DNA of 64,000 bases from Pseudarthrobacter sp. IC2-21 (GTDB lineage Bacteria > Actinomycetota > Actinomycetes > Actinomycetales > Micrococcaceae), in NCBI RefSeq assembly GCF_034048115.1, contig NZ_CP139145.1, positions 620,001 to 684,000 of the forward strand. The letters run 5' to 3'. The notes under the pieces were generated by a model. The model did not search any database. It was not told the DNA's origin and saw nothing but the letters and a program-made list of their open reading frames with translations. The stretch's first letter is position 1, and every line of letters begins with the position of its first letter. Made by a program: the position numbers and the translations under genes. This document shows, piece by piece, positions 27,842 through 36,465 of this stretch.

Positions 27842-28585
27842 TCACCGGTCGCCGTAGTGCACCACCACGGTCCGGCGCATGCTGGGCCCATCCGCGTACG
27901 GCATGGTGCTGACGCCCACGCCGTACAACGCCGTGAGCTCCTTCTCGCTGAGAAGCTCCCGGGCGTCGCCGGTCCGGGGTCCGTTGGGGGCGAGCAGGAC
28001 TGCGCGGTCCGCGAGGTAGAGGGCATGGTCCGGGTGGTGGGTGCTGAGGAGTACCGCCATGCCGTCCGTCATCAGTTCGCGCAGGAGCCGCAGGACGCGG
28101 ACCTGGTTCTTCAGGTCCAGTCCGGTGGCGGGCTCGTCCAGCACCAGGACGGGGCAGCCGGCGGCGATGGCCCGGGCGATCAGGACCAGCTGCTGCTCCC
28201 CGCCGCTGAGTGTGGGAAAGAACCTGCTGCGGAGGCCGGCGATGCCCACCCTGTCCATTGCCTCGAGCGAAGCGGCCCGGTCCGCCGCCCCCGGCGAACG
28301 GAAGAGTCCGATCTGGCGGGCCCGGCCCATCAGCACCATGTCCAGGGCCCGGTACCCGAACGTACTGCCATGGGCCTGGGGGACATAGCCGGCCCCGGCC
28401 GTACGCATGACGCTTCCCTCGACGGGGGCGAGCAGCCCGGCCGCGCAGCGAACCAGCGTGGTCTTGCCGCTGCCGTTCGGGCCCAGGACGGCGGTTGCAG
28501 TTCCGGGGAGTACCTGGAAGCTGACGTCCCGGAAGACCCATTCCGCCCGCCCATAGCCGAAGCCCACGCCTGCCAGCTCAAGCAT
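27842..28585 (-). CDS. FecCD-type metal-complex ABC transporter, ATP-binding protein
   Basis: 247 residues from the ATG at 28585, which overlaps the permease stop by 8 bases. Walker A GPNGSGKTT (about 34-42), signature LSGGEQQL (about 131-138), Walker B CPVLVLDEPATGLD (about 152-165) and the switch His in LLSTHHPDHAL. It belongs to the FecE/BtuD class that powers uptake of iron-siderophore, heme or cobalamin complexes. It ends at the repeat array at 27788. Confidence 0.9.
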   Translation of the reverse strand: MLELAGVGFGYGRAEWVFRDVSFQVLPGTATAVLGPNGSGKTTLVRCAAGLLAPVEGSVMRTAGAGYVPQAHGSTFGYRALDMVLMGRARQIGLFRSPGAADRAASLEAMDRVGIAGLRSRFFPTLSGGEQQLVLIARAIAAGCPVLVLDEPATGLDLKNQVRVLRLLRELMTDGMAVLLSTHHPDHALYLADRAVLLAPNGPRTGDARELLSEKELTALYGVGVSTMPYADGPSMRRTVVVHYGDR

Positions 28586-29705
28586 TTTCCCAGATCCTGT
28601 CCCGGTTCCGCCGCAGCAGGACAAAAAATGCGGGCGCCCCGATCAGCGCCGTGAGCACGCCGAGCGGGATTTCGCCCGCCGTCGCGGTGCGCGCCACCGT
28701 GTCCACCAGCATGATGTAGGCGCCGCCCAGGAGGAAGGACACCGGCAGCAGCACCCGGTGGTCCGGCCCCACCCACATCCTGGCCAGGTGGGGGATCACC
28801 AGGCCCACCCAGCTGACGACCCCGCTGACAGCCACGGCTCCGGCCACAATCAATGCCACCGAAACCAGGACCACCCAGCGCAGCGGCCGGGGCCGGATCC
28901 CGAGGGCCGTGGCGTCGTCGTCGCCCAGCGACAGTACGTTGATGCGCCAGCGCAGCGCCAGGAGCACAATTGCGCCGCCGACGACGGGAACCAGTGCCAC
29001 TGCCACCTTGCTGAAGGTGGCTGTGGCCACGCTGCCCAGGAGCCAGAACACGATGGCAGGCAACGTGGTGTTCGGATCTGCGATGTACGTGACCAGGGCA
29101 ACCAGCGCGGAAAAGAACGATCCCGTGACCACGCCGCCCAGCACAATCATCAGTAGGGGAGTCCCGCCGCGGCCGGACGTGATCAGGAACAGCGTGGCCA
29201 GGGCAACCAGGCCGAACGCGAAGGAACTCGTGATGAGCGCGAAGGTCCCCAGGCCCAGGAGCAGCGCCAGGGCCCCGCCGAAGGACGCGCCCGCGGACAC
29301 ACCGATAATGTCCGGGCTGACCAGGGGGTTATGGAAGATGGCCTGCAGCGCCGCGCCGCCGATGGACAGGCCGCCGCCCACCAGCAGCGCCAGCAGGACG
29401 CGGGGCAGCCGGACCAGCAGCACCACATTCCCCTCAGTGGCGGTTGCCTCGGAGGGGATCGGGACGGCCTGCCCTACGAGGATCTGGACCACGTGCCAGA
29501 CCGGAACGTTGTACCGGCCAACGGCGAGTGCCACGACGGTCACGGCGACGAGGACGGCGGTGCTGAGGGCGATGGGCTTCAGGGCTGCTGGTCCCGGCCG
29601 TCCGGCGTCGTAAACGTCCTTGGCCGGGCTGGTGCCCCGGTCCGGACCAGCCGAAGCCCGGGCCCCGCCGGCCTCGAGCCGTTCGCCGCTGGCATCATGC
29701 AGCAT
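28578..29705 (-). CDS. FecCD-family ABC transporter permease
   Basis: 375 residues, nine to ten hydrophobic segments after a 45-residue polar N-terminal extension. Family landmarks: LPRVLLALLVGGGLSIGGAALQAIFHNPL with NPLVSPDIIGVSAGA, and SGVVSWVGLVIPHLARMWVGPDHR near the C-terminus. The long N-terminus is unusual; a start nearer the first helix is possible, but the ATG at 29705 overlaps the binding-protein gene by 11 bases, which suits coupling. Confidence 0.88.
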   Translation of the reverse strand: MLHDASGERLEAGGARASAGPDRGTSPAKDVYDAGRPGPAALKPIALSTAVLVAVTVVALAVGRYNVPVWHVVQILVGQAVPIPSEATATEGNVVLLVRLPRVLLALLVGGGLSIGGAALQAIFHNPLVSPDIIGVSAGASFGGALALLLGLGTFALITSSFAFGLVALATLFLITSGRGGTPLLMIVLGGVVTGSFFSALVALVTYIADPNTTLPAIVFWLLGSVATATFSKVAVALVPVVGGAIVLLALRWRINVLSLGDDDATALGIRPRPLRWVVLVSVALIVAGAVAVSGVVSWVGLVIPHLARMWVGPDHRVLLPVSFLLGGAYIMLVDTVARTATAGEIPLGVLTALIGAPAFFVLLRRNRDRIWENA

Positions 29706-30849
29706 TGAATTGCCCGTAGTGGTCGGAGCCGGCGTTGGCCGTGGTCCACAGGATCTTGTCCAGTTCGGCCGCCGTGGGCTTGTGGCCGTACAGGAAATCG
29801 AAGTACTCCACCACCTTGTTCCGGAGCAGGGACTGCTGCCGCGGGAACGCGATATCGCTCAGCCAGTGCCACATCAGCGGTGATTCCTGCCCGGGCGGAT
29901 CCCACCGGTATCCGCCCAGCGGCACCTTATAGACGCGCCGGTTCCTGACTGCGGATACGGGCTGCCAGACGGGGTTTGAGTACAGATCCTGGGGCACGGC
30001 GTTGTCGAAATTCCCCAGCAGGATGATCTCCGGATCCCAGCGAAGGACCTGCTCCACGTCCAGGCCCACCATCCCCGAGCCCTTCAGGGGATCGTTCCCC
30101 GTGGCGGGATTCGTGCCCCCCACCAGCTTGATGTAGAAATCGTTGTAGCTGTTGGCGGCGGCCACCTTCAGGCCGCCGGTGAAGCGGTTGAAGTACAGGA
30201 TGCTGGGCCTGGTTGAGCCCCTGCCGGCTGCCAGATCCTTGACGGCGGCCAGGTCCGCATCGCTCCGGGCTTTGATGTCCGCGGCGCGTTCAGGCTTCCC
30301 CAGCATTGCGGCGAACATGGCCATCCACGCGTCCACATCCTCCTGCTTGCCGGTGTTGGTGAGCCCAATGACGTTCAGGCCGGCCTTTTCCAGGGGATCG
30401 ATGAGCTGCGCGTCGGACCATTGGATCACCACGTCAGGGTCCAGTGCACGCACGCTCTCCACGTTGGCGGTGAAGTCCTGGGTGGCGATTTCGTGCGGCA
30501 GCTCCAGGGCCTTGGGAAAGATGGTGCCCATGATGCCATCGCGCATGGCCACCCACGAAGCGTTGTGCATGGCGGCGAGGTGGTCCGCGGTCCGGTCCAC
30601 GGCCACCAGCAGGGACGCGGCCGGCATGGGAATGGTCACCACCCGCGTCACGGGCCGGGCGAATGTGAGGGTCTTGCCACGCTGGTCGGTGACGCTGATG
30701 GTCCTGCTGCCGCCGTTCGTGCCGTTTGTGGAAGGGCCCGACGGCGGCGGCGCACCGGGCGTGCCGGCGCACCCGGCCAGCAGGGCTGCGGAGCCTCCCG
30801 CCAGCAGAAGTTGAAGGGCGGTGCGGCGGTTCAGATCAGTGGATGCCAT
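29695..30849 (-). CDS. Metal-complex ABC transporter substrate-binding lipoprotein
   Basis: 384 residues. The N-terminus has both a twin-arginine-like RR and a lipobox (LLAGCAG, Cys near 28), implying a Tat-exported lipoprotein. The mature part starts ISVTDQRGKTLTFARPVTRVV, the standard opening of FhuD/BtuF-like proteins, and has MWHWLSDIAFP near the end. Cargo cannot be deduced: siderophore, heme and cobalamin are the usual ones, but the adjoining hydrogenase locus makes a nickel complex worth considering. It heads an operon with the permease and ATPase and is divergent from the DUF6390-like gene. Confidence 0.85.
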   Translation of the reverse strand: MASTDLNRRTALQLLLAGGSAALLAGCAGTPGAPPPSGPSTNGTNGGSRTISVTDQRGKTLTFARPVTRVVTIPMPAASLLVAVDRTADHLAAMHNASWVAMRDGIMGTIFPKALELPHEIATQDFTANVESVRALDPDVVIQWSDAQLIDPLEKAGLNVIGLTNTGKQEDVDAWMAMFAAMLGKPERAADIKARSDADLAAVKDLAAGRGSTRPSILYFNRFTGGLKVAAANSYNDFYIKLVGGTNPATGNDPLKGSGMVGLDVEQVLRWDPEIILLGNFDNAVPQDLYSNPVWQPVSAVRNRRVYKVPLGGYRWDPPGQESPLMWHWLSDIAFPRQQSLLRNKVVEYFDFLYGHKPTAAELDKILWTTANAGSDHYGQFNAA

Positions 30850-30994
30850 GGTGGGCGACCCCGGCTTTCGGTCTGATTGGCGTCCGCACCTTCGCGGAGG
30901 CTGTCAACGGATATTTTGGTGCCGGCAGCGTGCCCTTGTCCGGGGCAGGCTGCGGTGCTACTTTCGAAAGACCCTCGGAGAAGGTGGCCACGCC

Positions 30995-31768
30995 ATGGTT
31001 GTCGATGGTGCCCAGTTGTTTGTCCGGTACGCGTACCCGCCCAATTCCCGAGGCAGCTGCGGCCCTCCCGACAGTGATGCCCTGCTGCACTACGGCCAGT
31101 CCGGAGTTACTGACCAGGGCCTGCGGGAACTCGCGAGAGGGTTTGCCGGAGCCTTTCCCTACCTGGAGCTCATTGCCGGCTCCCACGGAATCCACGATCC
31201 ACTCGACGCCCGCGTGGTGGAGGCCTATTGGGTGGGAAACAGCCTCCTGGACACCGTGGGCATCGGCACCATGGGCAACTCGATGGAAGACCGGTTCCGG
31301 GCCCGCACCGGCCGGCAGTTTCCGCACCTCGTGGAAGGAGTGCTGGCCGGCGGCGTCCCGCACCACAGCTTCCACGTCTTCGAAATCTATCCCTGGCTGG
31401 GCCTGCTGCGTGACGACCGGCGCTACGCCACTGCCTTGAACGTGCTGGACCGCTGCCGGATCCGGTGGGGCGAAGTCATGGCCATCACGGGTGATGAAGC
31501 CGTGGTGAAATCCCGTCCCCTTACCTGGGACGGCATTTCCCTGGCGGTGGGGGAGCCTGTGGTGGAAACGGCCAAGTATGCCGTCAACGGAACCGGCTTC
31601 ATTGCCGGGCTTGCGGCGGGTGATGTGGTGTCGCTCCACTGGGACTGGGTTTGTGACCGGCTGACACCCCACCAGCTGCAGCAACTGAAACTCTTCACCG
31701 GCAGGCACCTCAAAATCGCCAACAGCGGCGTGGAGCACCGCGGCGCGGCCATCGCCCTCGAGCGGTAA
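30995..31768 (+). CDS. DUF6390-like protein of the hydrogenase locus
   Basis: 257 residues. Begins QLFVRYAYPPNSRGSCGPPD, a Cys/Pro-rich opening that I associate with the DUF6390 family found beside actinobacterial [NiFe]-hydrogenases. The middle has RTGRQFPHLVEGVLAGGVPHHSFHVFEIYPWLGLLR, and a TWDGISLAVGEP/VVSLHWDWVCDRL part toward the end. No signal peptide or transmembrane segment. Convergent with hypC, 31 bases apart. The ATG at 30995 was chosen over longer frames because earlier codons look like promoter DNA. Biochemical role unknown; genomic association suggests hydrogenase maturation or electron transfer. Confidence 0.7.
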   Translation: MVVDGAQLFVRYAYPPNSRGSCGPPDSDALLHYGQSGVTDQGLRELARGFAGAFPYLELIAGSHGIHDPLDARVVEAYWVGNSLLDTVGIGTMGNSMEDRFRARTGRQFPHLVEGVLAGGVPHHSFHVFEIYPWLGLLRDDRRYATALNVLDRCRIRWGEVMAITGDEAVVKSRPLTWDGISLAVGEPVVETAKYAVNGTGFIAGLAAGDVVSLHWDWVCDRLTPHQLQQLKLFTGRHLKIANSGVEHRGAAIALER

Positions 31769-31799
31769 GGAGTGGAGCGCTAGCCGCCAGTGCATCCGC

Positions 31800-32063
31800 C
31801 TAACCGCCTTGGCCGGCGTCGTCGGATGGCCGTGGCCGGCCCATCAGTTCCAGGCCGCTCATCGCCTGTTCGGCTCCCGCAGGATCCACCCGCTCGAGCG
31901 CGAAGCCCATGTGGATCAGGACCCAGCTGCCTGCTGGCAACGGTCCGTCATCCAGGAGCCCGATGTTGATCTTCCGCTGCACGCCGGCCACGTCCACCAG
32001 GGCGAGCTGATCGCCGTAGCCTTCAATCGGGCCAATGACCTGGCCGGGAATTCCGAGGCACAT
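31800..32063 (-). CDS. hypC: Hydrogenase assembly chaperone HypC/HypG
   Basis: 87-residue chaperone. The N-terminal MCLGIPGQV is diagnostic: the Met1-processed Cys binds the Fe(CN)2CO precursor and the large subunit. The rest is a small beta-barrel with VDVAGVQRKINIGLL and VLIHMGFALERVD. It works with HypD, which is not in this window. It is the last gene of the hydrogenase run and 12 bases after the protease gene. Confidence 0.95.
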   Translation of the reverse strand: MCLGIPGQVIGPIEGYGDQLALVDVAGVQRKINIGLLDDGPLPAGSWVLIHMGFALERVDPAGAEQAMSGLELMGRPRPSDDAGQGG

Positions 32064-32075
32064 AGTGGGTCCGCC

Positions 32076-32591
32076 TTAGGTGGGTGTGGGGATCGGCCGG
32101 GAGGTGTGCTGGCTGAGGAGATCAACGACAGCGGCGACCGCCCCCGGCAGGGCGGCGGCCACCGGTGGAGTCAGGCCGACGCCCTCGGTGACGTCGGCCG
32201 GAACACAGCCCACCACGTAGGTCTCGGGGACCTCGCCACCCAGGGTCCGGAGTTTGCCCAGGACGGCGGCAGGGTCCATGCCATGGGGGTCCAGGGAAGC
32301 GCCGCCGTCGAGATCCCCGCTGCGGATCCGGAGCACCCGAAGACTCCCCGGAACGGGGGACCCGGAGCCGTCGCCATCTGTCCGATGGCCGGGCGGCACG
32401 GCATCCACCAGGACCAGCACGTCCACGCCGGCAAGGAGGTCGTAGGCGAGGTGCATCCCGCGGATGCCGTAATCCACCACCTCCACACCGGGCGGAAGGC
32501 GCACGTCCGACGCCAGCCGGCGGGCCACCTCGGGCCCGAATCCGTCATCGCGCAGGAACATGTTGCCCACGCCCGCAACCAGCACAGTCAT
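32076..32591 (-). CDS. Hydrogenase maturation protease
   Basis: Endopeptidase that removes the C-terminal tail of the large subunit once nickel is inserted. Family residues are visible: GVGNMFLRDDGFGPEVA with its metal-binding Asp/Glu (about 7-23), VDYGIRGMHLAYDLL (about 38-52) and VLVDAVPPG (about 59-67), plus the His in LDPHGMDP. 171 residues is usual. It lies 7 bases after the small DUF6893-like gene and 12 before hypC. Its substrate is presumably the large subunit at 36466-38259, which carries a removable tail after DPCLPCGVH. Confidence 0.93.
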   Translation of the reverse strand: MTVLVAGVGNMFLRDDGFGPEVARRLASDVRLPPGVEVVDYGIRGMHLAYDLLAGVDVLVLVDAVPPGHRTDGDGSGSPVPGSLRVLRIRSGDLDGGASLDPHGMDPAAVLGKLRTLGGEVPETYVVGCVPADVTEGVGLTPPVAAALPGAVAAVVDLLSQHTSRPIPTPT

Positions 32592-32598
32592 GCCCGGC

Positions 32599-32718
32599 TC
32601 ACATCCGCCGGGCCCTCAGATAGCGCTGGATGTCGGGAACAGACCGGATCCCCACGTAGATGGCGCCCAGCCCCAACCCCACCAGCAGCGCTACCGTGGC
32701 CATTCCTATGATTCTCAT
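32599..32718 (-). CDS. DUF6893-like small membrane protein
   Basis: 39 residues starting MRIIGMATVALLVGLGLGAI, a single helix, followed by YVGIRSVPDIQRYLRARRM. Small proteins of this pattern occur in the same position of actinobacterial group 1h hydrogenase loci (DUF6893). ATG at 32718 overlaps the previous gene's stop by 4 bases; the protease start is 7 bases after its stop. Probably an inner-membrane anchor or tether for the hydrogenase, but this is inference. Confidence 0.75.
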   Translation of the reverse strand: MRIIGMATVALLVGLGLGAIYVGIRSVPDIQRYLRARRM

Positions 32719-34130
32719 GGCATGCCTTCCTTTCCATCCGGACCCAGTGGTTCAAGCTCGTCGGGCGAGTAATAGAAGGACCTGCCGTAGCCCTCGTGGA
32801 GGTCTGCGGCCGGGTCCTGATCCAGGACAAGGCCCACGTGCGTGCTGCCGTCAACATCGAAGTGGACGTTGGTAACGCGGCCCGTCTGCCCGGCGAAGAA
32901 CAGGTCCTGGGCATCGGCGCGCCTGCTCGGATTCACCCTGACCCTGCTGCCCCGCGCCACCGGAATCCCGTTGATCAGGACGGCATCCAGGTGTGGCTGG
33001 ACCAAGGCTTCGGCCTCGGGCGTCCACCACGCGGCCGCGCCGGCGTCTGAAGGGCGGGTTTCCGGAGTGTCCATCGAAGGAATGTCCATGGCATGGGGAT
33101 TTCGCAGGATGCCGTGCAGTTGCTGCAGCTCTTCGGGGGACATGGCCTCACACCGGTCGATAATGGCCGCTGCCCGCGGATCCGTGGCGCGGGCCTCGGC
33201 CTTTTCCTCTTCGGTGAGGGTCAGCACGCGCAGGGTGAGGATCTCGTCGATTTCGGTGGAATCGTACAGCGCCACCGAGCTTTCGGGGGCCACAGCGGGG
33301 TGGTCGTACAGAATGATGGGGGACACCAGAACCACATCCGACTGCCCCTCCGGACCGGCGAGGACAGGCCAGCAGCGGTGTTGCCCGCAGGCGGCCGCCG
33401 CGGCCCGGGCCGCCGGCGGTGGCTCCAGCAGGGACATGAAGTCGGCGTCCTGGAGGCTCAGGAGCAGGTGCGTTCCGATGAAGGATTCCGCGATGGCATC
33501 CTGCCTGCCCCGGTCAGCCGCCGCGCCGGCTGTCCCGTTCGCGGTTGTGTTCGCAGCGCTGTTGGCGACTCCGACGCGCAGCCTGACCAGGCCCCCGGGG
33601 GCCGACGCCGCTGCCAGCCTCACCTCAGCATGAAGCGGACGACGACGGCGGACCAGCCTCCCAGCCAGCCGCCCCGAAGCGTCGTGCAGTTCCTCGGTGT
33701 CCTCGCCGCCGGGAACCTCCACCGGCAGAACTGCTTCCCTCTCACCGAGGCCGGCAACGGTAAACGGTCCCAGCGTAATTTCGCGCTCCACCGCTTCGTC
33801 CCAGCTCAGCCAGCGGGCGGCACCGACCGAAAGCTCATCCACCGCCGTGAACCGGCCGTCGTCGTCCGTTTTCTCTGCGGTCCGGCTCTGCAGCTGCAGG
33901 AATCGCAGGTGGATTTCGACGTCGGCCTGCGGGCCGGGGGCGAGCAGGCAGTCGGCGAACATGTCCGCTTCCTCGCCCGAGCCGGACGCGGCGGCGCCGG
34001 GCGGGCCAAGGATGCCAAACTGCCACCGCGCCTGGTTCTTCTGTGAGGACGCGCGGTACGGGTACAGCAGGTAGCCCTCATACAGGACGGCATCTGCCAC
34101 GGCGCGGGCCAGGCTCAGGCTCATGCTCAC
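32715..34130 (-). CDS. Hydrogenase-locus protein of unknown function
   Basis: 471 residues from a GTG that overlaps the DUF6084-like stop (GTGA); an internal ATG at 34124 is an alternative. The N-terminus VADAVLYEGYLLYPYRASS is distinctive. The middle contains FIGTHLLLSLQDADFMSLLEPP and a stretch with CGQHRCWPVL. The C-terminal 100 residues (PHLDAVLINGIPVARGSRV to RVTNVHFDVDGSTHVGLVLD) look like a small SH3-type barrel. I know of no biochemical role; position between the DUF6084-like and DUF6893-like genes is conserved in hydrogenase clusters of this type as far as I recall. Cytosolic. Confidence 0.75.
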   Translation of the reverse strand: MSMSLSLARAVADAVLYEGYLLYPYRASSQKNQARWQFGILGPPGAAASGSGEEADMFADCLLAPGPQADVEIHLRFLQLQSRTAEKTDDDGRFTAVDELSVGAARWLSWDEAVEREITLGPFTVAGLGEREAVLPVEVPGGEDTEELHDASGRLAGRLVRRRRPLHAEVRLAAASAPGGLVRLRVGVANSAANTTANGTAGAAADRGRQDAIAESFIGTHLLLSLQDADFMSLLEPPPAARAAAAACGQHRCWPVLAGPEGQSDVVLVSPIILYDHPAVAPESSVALYDSTEIDEILTLRVLTLTEEEKAEARATDPRAAAIIDRCEAMSPEELQQLHGILRNPHAMDIPSMDTPETRPSDAGAAAWWTPEAEALVQPHLDAVLINGIPVARGSRVRVNPSRRADAQDLFFAGQTGRVTNVHFDVDGSTHVGLVLDQDPAADLHEGYGRSFYYSPDELEPLGPDGKEGMP

Positions 34131-34810
34131 GGCCGCGGGTCTCCTGACAGCGCAGATGGCGAGAATGACTCCGCGGACACCGCCGTGGCGTTCGCCAGCA
34201 GGCTCTCCATGGTGGCATCCCACGAGGTCAGGCCGTGGGCGGCCTTGTATTGAAGCAGCCCAGAGAGCACGTCCCGGTCCAGCCGGAGCCAGCCGGTGTT
34301 GGGGAAGTACTGGTCGATCAGCCGGCGCCATGCCTCGACGGGAAGCCGGTAGGAGGCTTCGAGGTTCCAAGGCACCTGTTCCACGCCGAAGCCCGCCTCG
34401 CCCCGGGTGAAGACGGTGCCGGAGAACAGCAGTTCCAGCGGGACCAAACCGTCACGCAGGGACTGCAGATACTTGGCAGCGGAAACATCGAAGTCAAAAG
34501 TGCAGGGCAGCGGCAGCCGCACCTCGGTTTCCCCGGTAAAGCCCTGCACCATGGTGCTGCACTGCAACCAGAGGAAGGACTTCAGGGTGGTGGGCCAGCG
34601 GCCGCGCTCGCCGAACAGGTCCAGCAGGCCGGCTTCCTCATCCGGCGTGTAGCCGCGGCGCTGGGGCAGGATCCGGACCTGGCAGCGCAGGGCGATGGCG
34701 TGCACTGCGGCGCCGGAGGACTCAGTCACCCGCAGCGTCGCCGTGAGCTGGGGTGCCGCCGCGTACGGTTCGGGCTGGATATCCACAACTTCGAAGGCGA
34801 GTGCGATCAC
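34127..34810 (-). CDS. DUF6084-like hydrogenase-locus protein
   Basis: 227 residues: an N-terminal beta-rich domain with VVDIQPEPYAAAPQLTATL and IALRCQVRILPQRRGY, a middle with LKSFLWLQCSTMVQGFTGETEV and a C-terminal helical part with VEAWRRLIDQYFPNTGWLRLD. It resembles the DUF6084 family seen in group 1h hydrogenase clusters. No metal-binding motif. It overlaps both neighbours by 4 bases, so its production is tightly tied to the cluster. Function unknown. Confidence 0.78.
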   Translation of the reverse strand: MIALAFEVVDIQPEPYAAAPQLTATLRVTESSGAAVHAIALRCQVRILPQRRGYTPDEEAGLLDLFGERGRWPTTLKSFLWLQCSTMVQGFTGETEVRLPLPCTFDFDVSAAKYLQSLRDGLVPLELLFSGTVFTRGEAGFGVEQVPWNLEASYRLPVEAWRRLIDQYFPNTGWLRLDRDVLSGLLQYKAAHGLTSWDATMESLLANATAVSAESFSPSALSGDPRP

Positions 34811-35496
34811 GGCCGGCCCCCGGACGTTGAGTCTCCGGCGGCATCGGGTGCACGGTCGGCAGCGTGGACCGGCCTGCTGCGGCTGCTGACCTTTTCGAAG
34901 AACGCGGTGAGCTGGTTGCGCGCCTCCTGGCCGCCGTCGAACCCCCGCCAGAGGCGCCGCAGGTGCCCCACCAGTTCATAGCAGGCGTCCACGGGGACCA
35001 GATGGCAATCGGCCTCGGGACGGTCGTTGCCGGGTCCGCGGATCAGGAGCGCCTCAGTGTCCGGGGCCGCAACGGACAGGGCGGGATTCCGTGCCATCAC
35101 GGCGTCCCAGGCGTCCAGCGGCAGCTCGGACTCGGTGGCCCCGGCAGGGCCCGGGTAGAACGCCACCGTCCGCTCCATCCTGGAGCTGCGGAAGAAGAAC
35201 GCCAGTCCCACGGGTATTTCCAGCTCGTCCCACTGGCCGGGGCCGAGCTCAAAATCGGGGAAGGACAGGTACCGGTCCGGCACCGACCGATATCTCAGGT
35301 GGGCGCTGCTGTCAGTGAAGAGCAGGTAGCAGGGCCGGCACGTGCACATCATGGCGTGGCTCTCCAGGTCCACCACGTGCTGGTGTTCGGCCGCGATGGG
35401 CTCCCCGCACATTTCGCAGCGCTCGCCGGCGGGAGCGGCCGGCGGGGCGGCGGCGATCCGGCGCAGCAGCGCGACGGGCAGGCCGGGCGATTCCAT
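34807..35496 (-). CDS. DUF5947-like zinc-ribbon protein of the hydrogenase locus
   Basis: 229 residues. The N-terminal CEMCGEPIAAEHQHVVDLES and following CTCRPCYLLFTD give a Cys-rich zinc-ribbon-like site (C-x2-C, then C-x-C-x2-C). The middle has QWDELEIPVGLAFFFRSS and FYPGPAGATES; the C-terminus ends in an acidic/Ser-rich tail. It fits the DUF5947 family. ATG at 35496 immediately follows the NifU-like stop codon by one base. The role may be metal or cluster transfer to the hydrogenase, inferred only from context. Confidence 0.8.
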   Translation of the reverse strand: MESPGLPVALLRRIAAAPPAAPAGERCEMCGEPIAAEHQHVVDLESHAMMCTCRPCYLLFTDSSAHLRYRSVPDRYLSFPDFELGPGQWDELEIPVGLAFFFRSSRMERTVAFYPGPAGATESELPLDAWDAVMARNPALSVAAPDTEALLIRGPGNDRPEADCHLVPVDACYELVGHLRRLWRGFDGGQEARNQLTAFFEKVSSRSRPVHAADRAPDAAGDSTSGGRP

Positions 35497-35497
35497 C

Positions 35498-36460
35498 TCA
35501 GCCGCCCTTCGCGGAGGCAACCGGCACTGCAACGGACATCACGCCGCCCCGGACGAGCAGTGGGAGCGGGTCCAGGTGCAAGCTCCGGTCCTCCAGGCAG
35601 GCGCCGGCCTGGCGGACGTCGAAATGTGAGCGGCAGGTGGGACAGCGCAGCAGGCCGCCGCCGGCAGGGGCAGCCAGGGCACGCTGCAGCAAGGCACCCG
35701 CCATGGACCCCTCGCAGCGCGGGCAGAAGTCCCGGTACGCGTAGACGTCCTGCCCGGTCCGGCAGGCCAGGATTGAATAGCCGCCCACCTGGAATCCGGC
35801 CACGTCGCCGGGTTCCAGGTCGGCCACACCCGGGACCGGCTCCCAGGCCCCCTCCGGCCGGTCCGTGTGGTTCATCCTGACCAGCAGGGAGTCCACGGGG
35901 ATGAACGCAGGGGTGGGGGCGTGCTTTTCGGCTTCCACCACTTCGATGGCGGTGACCTCCGGGGCAGCCGTTTCGATCGCCTCTTCGACGGCGAACTTCA
36001 ACGTAACGGACGACGACGGGCAGCCCTGGCAGGTGCCGAGCAATTTCAGCCGCACCACGCCCTCCGGGCTGATGTCCAGCAACTCCACGTCCCCGCCATG
36101 GGAACCCAGGTACGGCCGGACGCTGTCCAGGGCGCCCGCCACCCTGGCCTCCATAGACTCCGGATGCAGGCCATGGATGATGAGCAGGCCGGACACCAGT
36201 TCATCGGACGCGAGCGCCGCCAGCGTGCGGTCGTCGAGCTTTCCCTGCTCATCCAGGATTGCCAGGATCCGCTCCAGCCCGGAGCCGTACATGTCCGTGA
36301 CTTGGCGGACCAGTTCTTCGGCACGGGAACGGGCCACCGCCCCGCCGGCTCCGAGGGCGTCAAGGAGCGTGCCTATGCGTGCGCCGGTCCGCAGTTCTCC
36401 GGTCGCCCATTCCCCGGGCCGCCGTTCGCCTGTCTGCAGCGGCCGTTCCCCGGCGGGCAT
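35498..36460 (-). CDS. NifU-domain protein fused to a Rieske-like Cys4 domain
   Basis: 320 residues. Residues 100-175 are a NifU C-terminal domain with LGTCQGCPSSS (C144, C147), the Fe-S scaffold motif. Residues 195-310 look like a Rieske fold with CPRCEGSM (C246, C249) and CPTCRSHFD (C273, C276), in which the two usual His ligands are replaced by Cys. The first 90 residues are helical. ATG at 36460 has GGAG 8 bases upstream and lies 5 bases after the large-subunit stop. It may assemble clusters for the hydrogenase or carry its electrons to the membrane; it could correspond to the protein called HhyE in Mycobacterium smegmatis, which I recall but cannot verify. Confidence 0.82.
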   Translation of the reverse strand: MPAGERPLQTGERRPGEWATGELRTGARIGTLLDALGAGGAVARSRAEELVRQVTDMYGSGLERILAILDEQGKLDDRTLAALASDELVSGLLIIHGLHPESMEARVAGALDSVRPYLGSHGGDVELLDISPEGVVRLKLLGTCQGCPSSSVTLKFAVEEAIETAAPEVTAIEVVEAEKHAPTPAFIPVDSLLVRMNHTDRPEGAWEPVPGVADLEPGDVAGFQVGGYSILACRTGQDVYAYRDFCPRCEGSMAGALLQRALAAPAGGGLLRCPTCRSHFDVRQAGACLEDRSLHLDPLPLLVRGGVMSVAVPVASAKGG

Positions 36461-36465
36461 GGCAG

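Noticed and set aside
30850..30994. Possible cobalamin or molybdenum-cofactor riboswitch upstream of the ABC receptor
   Set aside because: The diagnostic B12-box type sequence is absent; a few GC-rich matches look like chance.
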